Shown in pieces: positions 52,050 to 62,292 of a DNA stretch of 64,000 nucleotides. Position 1 is the stretch's first letter. Each line of letters opens with the position of its first letter. The notes under the pieces were generated by a model, which saw only the letters and a program-made list of their open reading frames with translations, was not told where the DNA came from and did no database searches. A program made the translations under genes and the position numbers. The DNA comes from an uncultured SAR86 cluster bacterium (lineage in GTDB: Bacteria > Pseudomonadota > Gammaproteobacteria > Magnimaribacterales > D2472): positions 1 through 64,000 of the forward strand of contig CACNUQ010000001.1 in assembly GCA_902623685.1 (NCBI GenBank), in the 5' to 3' direction.

Positions 52050-53262
52050 CTGATATTTGTATGTAATTATTTCTTTGTACTTTAAATAGATTCATTTCAG
52101 ATTTATTGATTGGAGATGCTGAAGGCAATGCGACTTTTAAAGGATCAGTCCTTTTCTCTCCAATCCTAAACTCATAATGCAAATGGGGAGCTGTAGCCAA
52201 ACCTGAGTCACCAACATAACCTATAGTTTGTCCCTGAGAAACTTTAATTCCTCTAGAAATACTCGAGTGATATTTGTCTAAGTGAGCATATAAAGTTGTT
52301 ATTTCACCTCCATGCCGAATTACAATTGTTCTTCCATAACCACTTTTCCATCCAACCGACTGAATAACACCCTCGCCAGTTGCTCGAATGGGGGTACCTC
52401 TTTTAGCAGCATAATCAACACCATTATGAGCTCTTATAGTGTTTAAAATAGGATGTCTTCTGTTTGGATTGAAATGGGAGCTGACATAGGCAAAATCAAG
52501 TGGAGCTCTTAAAAAAGCTTTTTCTAAACTCTTGCCGTCATCATTGAAATATTCCCATTTTTTGTTCCTACCTTTGTATCTAATTGCTGTGTATCGATTA
52601 TTCTGATTATAAAATTCAGCCATTAAAATGCTCCCATTTCTAATTTGCTGGCCATCAACAAAGGGTGTTTCATAAAGAATTTTAAATCTATCACCAGCCC
52701 TGATGTCAAAAACAAAATCAATATCCCAACCAAAAATATATGCTAGATCCATTATTACACTTTCCGGAATTTCGCTTTTCAATCCAGCTAAATAGAAAGA
52801 TGAATCTATTAATCCAGTTTTAAAGGAGTTAATAAGCTCAGGCTTTTTCTCAATTTTTTTTATTGCAATTTCAGGAAAAAGATTAATTTCATATGAAAGA
52901 AGGGGCCCTTTGTTGATAATAATTTTACTTAACTCATCACCTGAAGATATAAACTCCAATCTGTCCTTAGGCCTTATACTTTTTACTTCACCAGTTTTAT
53001 CTTCCCTAAAAATTTTATAAGTATCATTTAGTGAGACTTTATATTTTTCAAATATTAAAGATAAATTTTCACCTTGTTCAACAATATGGATATCTCTTGA
53101 TTGAATATTTTGATCATTTTGAATATTTATAGATAAGGATTCCGAAATTACTTCAGGAGCTAGCTCTTCTTGCTCAAGCCCAGCATCATAAATTAATAGT
53201 ATTACAAAAACTGCAATGAAGACGAATGGCAATATTCTTATGTTGGGTTTATAAGTATTCAC
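52006..53262 (-). CDS. M23 family metallopeptidase (LysM/OapA-type murein endopeptidase)
   Basis: VDYAAKRGTPIRATGEGVIQSVGWKSGYGRTIVIRHGGEITTLYAHLDKY, TAPHLHYEFRI. Confidence 0.92.
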   Translation of the reverse strand: MNTYKPNIRILPFVFIAVFVILLIYDAGLEQEELAPEVISESLSINIQNDQNIQSRDIHIVEQGENLSLIFEKYKVSLNDTYKIFREDKTGEVKSIRPKDRLEFISSGDELSKIIINKGPLLSYEINLFPEIAIKKIEKKPELINSFKTGLIDSSFYLAGLKSEIPESVIMDLAYIFGWDIDFVFDIRAGDRFKILYETPFVDGQQIRNGSILMAEFYNQNNRYTAIRYKGRNKKWEYFNDDGKSLEKAFLRAPLDFAYVSSHFNPNRRHPILNTIRAHNGVDYAAKRGTPIRATGEGVIQSVGWKSGYGRTIVIRHGGEITTLYAHLDKYHSSISRGIKVSQGQTIGYVGDSGLATAPHLHYEFRIGEKRTDPLKVALPSASPINKSEMNLFKVQRNNYIQISDELLSKDPNEKLFR

Positions 53263-53387
53263 AGTTTTAAAAAATAATTTGACTCACTTTGGCAGGCGGA
53301 CTGTGATCATTTTTATTGATTTTTCTATTGGCCAGCCTCATGATTTCATACATTTATTTGATTAAATACTATAATAAATGATAACTA

Positions 53388-54575
53388 ATGAAAGAAGATC
53401 TAAATTTAATCAAACGAGGCATTGATGAGCTGATTGGCGAGGATGAGCTTCTGGCAAAACTCAAATCCAAGAAGCAGCTTATTGTAAAAGCTGGTTTTGA
53501 TCCTACTGCACCAGATTTGCATCTAGGCCATACAGTCTTGATCAATAAACTTAGGCATTTTCAACAATTAGGACATCAAATAATATTTTTAATTGGTGAT
53601 TTTACTGGAATGATCGGAGATCCTTCAGGAAAAAATAAAACTAGACCTCCATTAGATAAAACTGATATTGACGAGAATGCAAAATCTTATAAAACGCAAA
53701 TTTTTAAAATTTTAGACTCTAAGTTAACAGATGTAAGGTTTAATTCAGAATGGAGCAAAAAACTCGGTGCTGAGGGAGTAATCAAACTTGCATCTCAATA
53801 TAATTTAGCCAGAATGCTTGAGCGCGATGATTTTAATAAAAGGTATAAGTCTAATCAGAGCATTGCTTTGCATGAATTATTATATCCTCTGATTCAAGCT
53901 AATGATTCAATAACCTTGCATGCGGATGTAGAGCTCGGTGGTACCGATCAAAAGTTTAATCTTTTAGTAGGCAGGGATCTTCAAAGGGCATTTGGCCAAG
54001 AGCCTCAAGTTGTTATCACTGTTCCAATTCTAGAGGGTTTAGACGGAAAAAATAAAATGTCTAAATCTTTAGATAATTATGTTGGAATCGATGAGTCTCC
54101 AAATGAAATGTTTGGAAAAATTATGTCTATATCAGATGAACTCATGTGGAGATGGTTTGATCTGTTGAGCTTTAAATCTTCTGACGAAATTAACGCCTTA
54201 AAATCTCAGCAAGATAATGGAAGGAATCCAAGAGATATAAAAATTGAATTAGCCAAAGAGCTAATTGCTCGCTTCCATGACGAAAAATCAGCAAATGATG
54301 CAGAATCAAACTTTATCGATCAATTCCAAAAAAAGAATATTCCAGATGATATTGAAGAAATATTGCATAAAATTTCAGGTGAGTCTATTCCACTAGCTAA
54401 TTTGTTAAAAGATTGCGGCATGACTTCAAGTACTTCTGAAGCAATGAGAATGATTCAGCAAGGAGCAGTAAGAATCGATGAGCAAAAAATAACTGATAAA
54501 ACTCATCAAGTTTTTATTGGTACCTCAGCAGTTTATCAAGTGGGCAAAAGAAAATTTAAAAAAATTATCCTTTGA
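53388..54575 (+). CDS. tyrS: Tyrosine--tRNA ligase
   Basis: [44 protein letters not shown] (KMSKS), S4-like C-terminus. Confidence 0.96.
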   Translation: MKEDLNLIKRGIDELIGEDELLAKLKSKKQLIVKAGFDPTAPDLHLGHTVLINKLRHFQQLGHQIIFLIGDFTGMIGDPSGKNKTRPPLDKTDIDENAKSYKTQIFKILDSKLTDVRFNSEWSKKLGAEGVIKLASQYNLARMLERDDFNKRYKSNQSIALHELLYPLIQANDSITLHADVELGGTDQKFNLLVGRDLQRAFGQEPQVVITVPILEGLDGKNKMSKSLDNYVGIDESPNEMFGKIMSISDELMWRWFDLLSFKSSDEINALKSQQDNGRNPRDIKIELAKELIARFHDEKSANDAESNFIDQFQKKNIPDDIEEILHKISGESIPLANLLKDCGMTSSTSEAMRMIQQGAVRIDEQKITDKTHQVFIGTSAVYQVGKRKFKKIIL

Positions 54576-54610
54576 ATTTCATAATATAATTAATCCTAAA
54601 TACACACATC

Positions 54611-55303
54611 ATGCAACAATTTTTATCTTCCATTAATTTTTGTCTAAGTAATATAGGTTATTTATTTATATTATGTGTGCCTGTAATTACTCTTGAGGTT
54701 GCATTAGCGAGTCTCATAGGTTCCATAGACATTCAAACAAGCTCTGATAGCGCAGCTCTTGAAGCAATTGGTGAAATATCCTTTCAATTTTCTATTCTTT
54801 TGATTGCATCAATAATATTATCTGTTGCATTGAGTGGAGGTTGTATGGTGGCCTTTCGTTCATTATCAAATGGAAATTCAATAACGCCATATCAAGCACT
54901 TTTTGCAGGCTTGAAAAAGTTTTTTCCTCTCTTGTGGGCAAATATCATGCATTCCATTGCATATGGACTAGGCTTTCTAATGTTAATTTTGCCAGGTTTT
55001 TATTTATATGGTCGCTTGGGTTTATTCCCTTTATTTATTATGTTTGAAGAGAAGGGAGCCATGGATTCTCTTGGCGAATCTTGGAATCTAACCGAAGAAT
55101 TTGCAACTAAATTATTTCTCCTTACAACAACATTCATGAGCATCCAATTAATTTTTGGACTTTTAGGTGGAACTATTATTGCTGATGGAAGTTTATGGTT
55201 TTTGGTAATTACTACATTAATTAAATATGCAACTTTAATGCCTCTGTTTTATTTATTTTTTAGTCTGTACAAGTCTGTAAAGCAAAGCCAACAAACAGGA
55301 TAG
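54611..55303 (+). CDS. Integral membrane protein of unknown function
   Basis: 230 aa, several hydrophobic segments, GRLGLFPLFIMFEEKGAMDSLGESWNLT. Confidence 0.65.
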   Translation: MQQFLSSINFCLSNIGYLFILCVPVITLEVALASLIGSIDIQTSSDSAALEAIGEISFQFSILLIASIILSVALSGGCMVAFRSLSNGNSITPYQALFAGLKKFFPLLWANIMHSIAYGLGFLMLILPGFYLYGRLGLFPLFIMFEEKGAMDSLGESWNLTEEFATKLFLLTTTFMSIQLIFGLLGGTIIADGSLWFLVITTLIKYATLMPLFYLFFSLYKSVKQSQQTG

Positions 55304-55312
55304 TTTATCAAG

Positions 55313-55723
55313 ATGAAAATTTTAGTCATGGGATTACCTGGAAGTGGCAAAACTTACCTAACTCAGAGATTAGTGCCTTTGCTTAACGCCGCCTGGTACA
55401 ACGCTGATCAAGTAAGGAAGATGGCAAATGATTGGGATTTTTCTGATGCGGGAAGAGCACGGCAATCTATGAGGATGAAAGCTTTTGCGGATTTTGAGAA
55501 GTCACATGGAAGGTATGTTGTGTGCGATTTTGTTTGCCCAACAAAAGAAACTCGGGAAAATTTCAGTGCCGATATTGTAATTTGGATGGACACAATTAAG
55601 GAAGGTAGATACGAGGACACTAATAAACTTTTTCAAGATCCTGAAAGAGTTGATTTTCATATAAAAGAGTGGAATGAACACAATCATGATGACATTGCCA
55701 AGGAGATATTGAAGAATGTTTGA
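55313..55723 (+). CDS. Small P-loop kinase (adenylylsulfate kinase-like)
   Basis: MKILVMGLPGSGKTYLTQRLVPLLNAAWYNADQVR, VVCDFVCPTKETRENF. Confidence 0.75.
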   Translation: MKILVMGLPGSGKTYLTQRLVPLLNAAWYNADQVRKMANDWDFSDAGRARQSMRMKAFADFEKSHGRYVVCDFVCPTKETRENFSADIVIWMDTIKEGRYEDTNKLFQDPERVDFHIKEWNEHNHDDIAKEILKNV

Positions 55724-56108
55724 TTGGAAAAAGCCAACAGTTCAAATGCTTGGAAGATGGCAGCCTTGGCATGATGGCCATCAAGAATTATTTAAAAGAT
55801 GCTTAGCTAAAACTGGTCAAGTAATCATTCAAGTTAGAGATGTGCAAGGAGCATCAGGGGGAGACGGGCAAGATGATAATCCTTTTAATTGGGAGGAAGT
55901 TTGCGCGAATATTGAGTCTGGTCTATTAAATGATGGTTTTAGAAGGGGCGTTGAGTATGAAATTATGCTGGTACCAAATATTGTTAATATAACTTATGGG
56001 AGGGGAGTAGGCTATTCATTTGAGGAAGAGGTTTTTGATAGTTCTGTCACCGAAATCAGCGCAACCAAAATTCGTCGGAAACTTCGTGAAGAAGGTAAAT
56101 TAGATTAA
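55716..56108 (+). CDS. Small nucleotidyltransferase of the cytidylyltransferase-like superfamily
   Basis: MLGRWQPWHDGHQELFKR (GxxxPxHxGH) and VTEISATKIRRKL (ISxTxIR); overlaps the kinase gene by 8 nt. Confidence 0.75.
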   Translation: MFDWKKPTVQMLGRWQPWHDGHQELFKRCLAKTGQVIIQVRDVQGASGGDGQDDNPFNWEEVCANIESGLLNDGFRRGVEYEIMLVPNIVNITYGRGVGYSFEEEVFDSSVTEISATKIRRKLREEGKLD

Positions 56109-56167
56109 CCTTTGACTTGGTTTCCCAAGTTAATTGTTTAGTTTATAATCGCTTTTCCCAATTTATT

Positions 56168-56245
<78 letters not shown>

Positions 56246-56247
56246 TA

Positions 56248-56275
56248 TTTGTTAGCTAACAAACTCATTTTTTTT
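56248..56275 (+). terminator. Probable intrinsic terminator of the tRNA-Ile transcript
   Basis: Inverted repeat TTTGTTAGCTAACAAA (56248-56263), then CTCA and T8. Confidence 0.55.
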
Positions 56276-56320
56276 GCTATATTATTTTTAACTTCTAATC
56301 TTTGAGGAAAAATTTTTTTA

Positions 56321-57883
56321 ATGAATAAGATCTTCTTTTATTTTTTTCTTTCGTTTGGCTTAAACATTTTTGCGCATCCAGATTCTGTTTTAAAAAAGTA
56401 TTCTGATGAATTAGCACATCTTCCATCTCCTCTTCCAGACAGAGTTGTTTTAACATGGAATGATGATCCTGCCTCAACTCAGGCAGTAAACTGGAGAACA
56501 GATACATCTGTTTCAGAGGGCCTTGCTCAGATAGCAATAGCAAACTCAAATGGAAGGGCGCTTAATCCAAAAGAATTCAAAGCAGAAACAACTTATTTTA
56601 AAAGCGACATCAATGAAGCTCATTATCATAGCGTCATCTTTAGGAACCTGAAGTCAGATACTCTTTATGCATATCGAGTTGGAGACGGTGCAAATTGGAC
56701 AGAGTATTATCATTTCAAAACTGCAAGCTCTAAAGAGAAACCTTTTAGCTTTATTTATTTCGGTGATGCACAGAATGAGGTAAAGACTCATTGGTCAAGA
56801 GTATTCAGGGAGGCATTTAGAGACGCCCCAAGAGCTGCATTTACACTTCATGCAGGAGATCTTGTTGATGTCCATGATATGGACTCACAATGGGGAGAGT
56901 GGCATCAAGGGCCCGACTGGGTAAATGGAACTATTCCTGTTATTGCAACCCCAGGCAATCATGAATACCCCTCGGACTCACAAACTAAGAGAATATGGGT
57001 AACCAAAGAAGGCAAAACTATAAATATTGATATTAAATCTTACAAAAATGATATTCCAGGAATAATGATATTGGATATTGAAGACTCTGAAGGAAATGCT
57101 GGAACAATAAAAATTAAAGATAATGGAAAAATAATAACTGTCGATAAGGGAACCGAATTAATAACAGGATTTTTAAATCAAGAACTGGTTGATAAATCTA
57201 TTTTAGGTGGCAAAGCTCCACTATATGATCGCCAAAGAAACTCAAATATCATAGAAAAAGTAAGCACCCATTGGAGACCGCAGTTCTCTTTTCCAATTCA
57301 AGATGTACCAGATGAAAGATTAAAGGAAACTTTATATTACCTAGACTATCAAGGAGTTCGTTTTATATCATTAGATTCTAATATTGCTCTTGATGATCAG
57401 GTGAGTTGGTTGAAAAGAACCCTTGAAAATAATCCAAATCGTTGGACGGTAATCACTTTTCATCATCCATTCTATTCTCCAGCTTCTGACAGAGATAATA
57501 ACGAAATGCGCCAATTATGGAAGCCAATATTAGATCAATTTAAGGTTGACTTAGTATTAAGTGGCCATGATCACACTTATTCAAGGACTGGCCTAATTGA
57601 AACTAAGAATATTAAAAATATTCCAACAGGCTATCAACAAGCATATGATCCAAATATTGGAACAGTGCATGTAGTTTCTGTCAGTGGCCCAAAAATGTAT
57701 GAAATTACAAAGGGAAGATATGCTAAAAAGCTTGGGGAGAATACTCAGCTCTATCAAATTATTGATATTAATGAGAATAACTTAAGATTTCGTGCCTATA
57801 CTGCTACGGGAAAGCTATATGATGAGTTTTTGCTCAAAAAGCGCCCAGGAAAGCCAAATTTATTAATAGAGCAAAGCCAGTAA
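56321..57883 (+). CDS. Secreted purple acid phosphatase-like metallophosphoesterase
   Basis: Signal peptide; Fn3-like N-domain VVLTWNDDPASTQAVNWRT; YFGDAQNE, HAGDLVD, PGNHEY, SGHDHTYSR. Confidence 0.9.
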   Translation: MNKIFFYFFLSFGLNIFAHPDSVLKKYSDELAHLPSPLPDRVVLTWNDDPASTQAVNWRTDTSVSEGLAQIAIANSNGRALNPKEFKAETTYFKSDINEAHYHSVIFRNLKSDTLYAYRVGDGANWTEYYHFKTASSKEKPFSFIYFGDAQNEVKTHWSRVFREAFRDAPRAAFTLHAGDLVDVHDMDSQWGEWHQGPDWVNGTIPVIATPGNHEYPSDSQTKRIWVTKEGKTINIDIKSYKNDIPGIMILDIEDSEGNAGTIKIKDNGKIITVDKGTELITGFLNQELVDKSILGGKAPLYDRQRNSNIIEKVSTHWRPQFSFPIQDVPDERLKETLYYLDYQGVRFISLDSNIALDDQVSWLKRTLENNPNRWTVITFHHPFYSPASDRDNNEMRQLWKPILDQFKVDLVLSGHDHTYSRTGLIETKNIKNIPTGYQQAYDPNIGTVHVVSVSGPKMYEITKGRYAKKLGENTQLYQIIDINENNLRFRAYTATGKLYDEFLLKKRPGKPNLLIEQSQ

Positions 57884-57887
57884 AAAA

Positions 57888-60023
57888 TTAGTTAACTATT
57901 GTTAGTTCCTTAAGGATATTATCTGCACCTTCTACTTTTTCGAGAGTCCATAATAGATATCTTGAGTCAACAGAGATGCTCCTCGCTTGAGAAATATATT
58001 TATAATCCGCAATTATAGTTTCTAACATGCCATCAAAAGCTAAGCCCACTAAATCAAAATCTGAGTTAATGGTTGCTGATCCGGAGTTACCATTTGTAAT
58101 ATCTAGAGTAGATATAAAATTTACTGGCACCGAGTCGATAGGCTCAAAATAATAAGTTCCATAATCTTTTTCAAATATCTTATTTAATAATTTGTCACCA
58201 ACATTGAATGGCTCTTCGCCAGAATGTTTTTCTGCTATGCCTTCAAGAGTTGTAAAAGGTTTGTAATAAACTCCATCTCTAAGCTCAACCCCTGATACAT
58301 TTCCATAAGTTACTCTTAAGGTTCCATTTGCATCTGCATAAATTTCTTTTTTATTTGATTGATAATATTGCCTTAAAAGGCTAATAAAATTTGATTTTAG
58401 AAGCTGCCTTCTTGCGCTTCTTTCATCATATTTTTTTTCATAAACCAAAGTTTCAGGATAAATACTTCTTACAAAACGAATTAAAGGATCGTTAGATGAA
58501 TCTAATTCATCCAAGCTCATGTCTTTGAGCTTCATCATTGCATCAGCTGTTATGAATTCTGAGGAATATAATTCGGAAACTTTTTTCTTTGTGAGCTCAA
58601 AATTTTCATCAAGCAACAAATTTTTACTATAGTCAGGTCTACGCAATTTAGCATCAAAATTACTGTAACTACTTAATCTGTCAAGAAAGATTGCCTTATC
58701 TACTCTGCTATCAAACGAATAATCCATTCGTTTAATTCCATTTCTTATTCTTTCCTGATCTCTTTCTTGATAACCCTGCTTTCTTTCTTGATCAGGTTTA
58801 CCTTGCTCAACTGCGTTTCTATAGATTCTTTGTGCCATAGATATTAGGGTTGAGTTACCATAGTATCTTCTTGCCAAGTTCTCATCTAACGATTCATCTA
58901 TTAGGTCTAATAACTCCTCCAAAAGACTTAGTTCAGTTTTACTTCCATTTGAATTTGCAAATTTCAAAAATTGCTCCCAATTTTCTTTTTCTATTTCTAA
59001 AAGATTAAAGTTTTTTGCACCATTATTTTGGCCAGATATTTTTTTGTAGTAATTTTCAAATCCGCTTTTTCTTCCTCTGTATTTTAATTTTGATCCATCA
59101 GCTTCATTTGTATGATCATCAATTAATTTAATGCCCCGTTGTAGATACTTGATTGATTCTTCGAATCCAGTGGTTAAATCCCAGTTTATTTCATTATAAG
59201 TAAGCAATCGATTGGTTCTACCTGGATAACCTAAAACCATTACAAAATCTCCGTCACTGACTCCCTTTGCAGATATTTTCAGAAAAGATTTTGATTTGTA
59301 TGGAATATTTTCTTTATTGAATTCTTCAATGGATTCATCTTTGCCAACATAAGCCCTTAGCAAAGCAAAATCGCCGGTATGACGAGGATACATCCAATTA
59401 TCTATCTCTCCTCCATACTCTCCAACATATGCTGGAGGAGCATAAACAAGTCGAACATCCTTGATTTTTAAAACTTTTTCTAACTTGTATGTCTCGCCGC
59501 TAAAAAAAGATCTAACCCTACATTCAATTTCTTCAGAGCTTTCACAATTTTTAATGATTCTTTTTTTATTTTCTTCAATCAACTCAGACCGTCTTAAACT
59601 TTCTGTTTGATCTGATATTCCCTTTAGCACATCATCTGTAATCTCTATACTTGAGGTAGTGATATAAACTCTTGAGCCAGGTGCAGATCTTTTTTCTGCA
59701 TCTTTTGTTTTTGCAACAAAACCTGTTTCAAAAAGGTTTTCATTTTTTGAGCTATTAAATTGAAGGAAAGAGCTTTCAATGCAGTGATAATTGGTTGCAA
59801 TTAGCCCATCAGGAGAAACAAATGCAGCAGAACAACCGCCTAAACTGACTATGGCATTCATTGGATGAGAGAACAAATCAGTCAAACCAGATACATCTTT
59901 TGAAAATCCAGATTGCTTGAGTTCTTTTTGAAGTTTTGTGAGCTCATAGGGCTCCCACATACCTTCATCAGAGGATAAATTAAAATTTATCAGTATTAAA
60001 AAATAGATAATAGATTTTTTCAT
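57888..60023 (-). CDS. S46 family dipeptidyl-peptidase
   Basis: GMWEPYEL N-terminus; SLGGCSAAFVSPDGLIATNYHCIES (His); TNGNSGSATINSDFDLVGLAFDG (Ser). Confidence 0.93.
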   Translation of the reverse strand: MKKSIIYFLILINFNLSSDEGMWEPYELTKLQKELKQSGFSKDVSGLTDLFSHPMNAIVSLGGCSAAFVSPDGLIATNYHCIESSFLQFNSSKNENLFETGFVAKTKDAEKRSAPGSRVYITTSSIEITDDVLKGISDQTESLRRSELIEENKKRIIKNCESSEEIECRVRSFFSGETYKLEKVLKIKDVRLVYAPPAYVGEYGGEIDNWMYPRHTGDFALLRAYVGKDESIEEFNKENIPYKSKSFLKISAKGVSDGDFVMVLGYPGRTNRLLTYNEINWDLTTGFEESIKYLQRGIKLIDDHTNEADGSKLKYRGRKSGFENYYKKISGQNNGAKNFNLLEIEKENWEQFLKFANSNGSKTELSLLEELLDLIDESLDENLARRYYGNSTLISMAQRIYRNAVEQGKPDQERKQGYQERDQERIRNGIKRMDYSFDSRVDKAIFLDRLSSYSNFDAKLRRPDYSKNLLLDENFELTKKKVSELYSSEFITADAMMKLKDMSLDELDSSNDPLIRFVRSIYPETLVYEKKYDERSARRQLLKSNFISLLRQYYQSNKKEIYADANGTLRVTYGNVSGVELRDGVYYKPFTTLEGIAEKHSGEEPFNVGDKLLNKIFEKDYGTYYFEPIDSVPVNFISTLDITNGNSGSATINSDFDLVGLAFDGMLETIIADYKYISQARSISVDSRYLLWTLEKVEGADNILKELTIVN

Positions 60024-60083
60024 AGTTATTAGGTACTAATTAATTGGTCGATAGATTAACATAGGCATTGATGTTTTTTTAGA

Positions 60084-62201
60084 CTAGTTTTTTTGCGTAA
60101 AACTCAATGCGGTTCCATATATGTCGGCAATTTCATTTATTAATTTATTTCTAGGTATTCCTGCTCCATGACCAGATCTTGTTTCAACCCTTAACATGAT
60201 TGCATTATCACAACTTTGAAGATTTTGAAGCCTAGCAGCAAATTTATATGAATGTGACGGCACAACCCTATCATCTCTATCCGATGTCGTTATTAATGTA
60301 GGTGGATAGCACACACCTGCTTGAATATTATGGTATGGAGAATATGCATATAAATTTTTAAAATCATCTAAATTTTCTGGTGACCCATAATCTGATTCCC
60401 AAGCCCAGCCAATGGTAAATTTATTGAAACGCAACATATCCATGACGCCAACTTGTGGAATTGCAAAACCAAATAAATCTGGGTTTTGCAACATTACAGC
60501 TCCGACAAGTAATCCTCCATTTGACCTTCCTTGAATAGAGGTAGATTTGGGTGAGCCAATTTTGTTGGTATGTAAAAATTTTGCTGCATACGCAAAATCG
60601 TCAAAAACATTCTGCTTATTCAGCAACATTCCTTGCTCATGCCAGCTCTTGCCGTATTCGGCTCCCCCTCTTAGGTTTGCCAATGCAAACACTCCGCCTT
60701 GATTCATCCAGGCAAGATATCTTTTTGAGAATCTTGGTAATATTGAAATGTTGAAACCACCATATCCATATAGCAAAACAGGGGTCTTTGAATCTATTTG
60801 CAAATCTTTCTTATGAGTTATGTGGAGAGGAATAAGAGTTCCATCCTTCGAAGGAAAAAACTCTAATCTTGTCTCATAATTATTTGGATCAAAATTTGTG
60901 AGATTTTCTTCCCAAAAAAGTTCTGAACCACCAGTTAAAAGATTTAATTCATAAATTTGAGTTGGCTGTTTGAAATTTGTAAAGCTGTAAAAAATACTTT
61001 CATCTTCTTTTTTTCCAGCCAATCCAGATATCGTGCCTAAAGATTCTAATTCTAGAGAGCCCATTTCTTTGCCATCTTTTGAAAAATATTTAATATTAGA
61101 GAAAGTATTATTCAAATAATTTATGACAAAGATTTGGTTGATTAAATCTACACTCCTTATAGATGAAGCAGTTTCAGAAATTATTTCTTCGAAGCCTAAA
61201 TTTAAATTATTAAAGTCCAAACGAACCACTTTTCTGTTTGGAGCCATGTGATCGGTTAAAAACCATAAGTAGTTATCCTCAGAATCTATGAAGGTATAAC
61301 TCGCAACAAATTCATCAACAATAGATATGAATCCTTCATCTTCGTATCGACTTATAGATATTAAGTTTCTATCATCAGTTCCTTTTTCTGTATATAGAAT
61401 CTTATATTGACCATCATCTGAAACCGCAATGGAACTTGATAATAAAGGATCATTTTTATTCCAAATTATAATTTGATCATTGATTTGATTGGTCCCAATT
61501 ACGTGAAACATTAGTTTTGGACTACTATTTAAATCTAATAATTCCTCCCCGTCTGGCTTAAGATATTTTCTGTAAAAAAACCCACTGGAATCAGGAGACC
61601 ATTCAGCACCAGAAAATTTAGACCATTCAATCACATCATCAAGGATCTCTCCAGAAGTAATATTCATAATTTTCCATGTTCTCCAGTCTGAACCCCCATC
61701 TGACTTTGCAAATGCAATCCATTCAGCATTTGGGCTGACGCTCACTGATGCTAAAGAAACAGTTCCATCATTTGAAAAATTATTAGGATCAATAAGAATT
61801 CTTTCTGGGCAAGATTCACAGTCTTTTATCATTAATCTGTTTTGCTCTAGTTTCCCAGTATTAAAATAATAAAAAATTTTGTCTTGTACTTTAAATGGGG
61901 TACTTACATATTCACTAGTCCAGATTAATTCAAGATCTTGTTTAATGCTTTTTTGAAATCTATTTTTTACAAATTTTTGTGAATAGTTATTTTGCAATCT
62001 GACCCATTCTTTCACTTCATCATTAGTAAAATCTTCAAGCCATCTGTATGGGTCGCTTATTTTTTGCCCATGATACTTATCAAAATGAATAATCTCCTTA
62101 GATGCAGGAATGCCTATGTCTTTTTTACTACAAGCAGCAATTAGGATTAGTCCAATAATGACGGGCAATAAACTATAAATCTTTTTATTAATGTTTTGCA
62201 T
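60084..62201 (-). CDS. Prolyl oligopeptidase family protein (S9A), lipoprotein
   Basis: Lipobox LIAAC; SDPYRWLED; SIQGRSNGGLLVGAVMLQNPDLF; TSDRDDRVVPSHSYKFAA. Confidence 0.94.
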   Translation of the reverse strand: MQNINKKIYSLLPVIIGLILIAACSKKDIGIPASKEIIHFDKYHGQKISDPYRWLEDFTNDEVKEWVRLQNNYSQKFVKNRFQKSIKQDLELIWTSEYVSTPFKVQDKIFYYFNTGKLEQNRLMIKDCESCPERILIDPNNFSNDGTVSLASVSVSPNAEWIAFAKSDGGSDWRTWKIMNITSGEILDDVIEWSKFSGAEWSPDSSGFFYRKYLKPDGEELLDLNSSPKLMFHVIGTNQINDQIIIWNKNDPLLSSSIAVSDDGQYKILYTEKGTDDRNLISISRYEDEGFISIVDEFVASYTFIDSEDNYLWFLTDHMAPNRKVVRLDFNNLNLGFEEIISETASSIRSVDLINQIFVINYLNNTFSNIKYFSKDGKEMGSLELESLGTISGLAGKKEDESIFYSFTNFKQPTQIYELNLLTGGSELFWEENLTNFDPNNYETRLEFFPSKDGTLIPLHITHKKDLQIDSKTPVLLYGYGGFNISILPRFSKRYLAWMNQGGVFALANLRGGAEYGKSWHEQGMLLNKQNVFDDFAYAAKFLHTNKIGSPKSTSIQGRSNGGLLVGAVMLQNPDLFGFAIPQVGVMDMLRFNKFTIGWAWESDYGSPENLDDFKNLYAYSPYHNIQAGVCYPPTLITTSDRDDRVVPSHSYKFAARLQNLQSCDNAIMLRVETRSGHGAGIPRNKLINEIADIYGTALSFTQKN

Positions 62202-62292
62202 GGCTCTAGTATATAAGACTTAACATAATCTCTATAAATTTTTGAGGTAACTAAATTTTTACTTTTTATTATATTTATCGTATCTTGAGCCC

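Noticed and set aside
56112-56149. TTGACT…TATAAT as a tRNA-Ile promoter
   Set aside because: The spacer is 26 bp, too long for sigma70, and TTGACT overlaps a small inverted repeat (ACTTGG-TTTC-CCAAGT). Only the -10 TATAAT at 56144-56149 is plausible.
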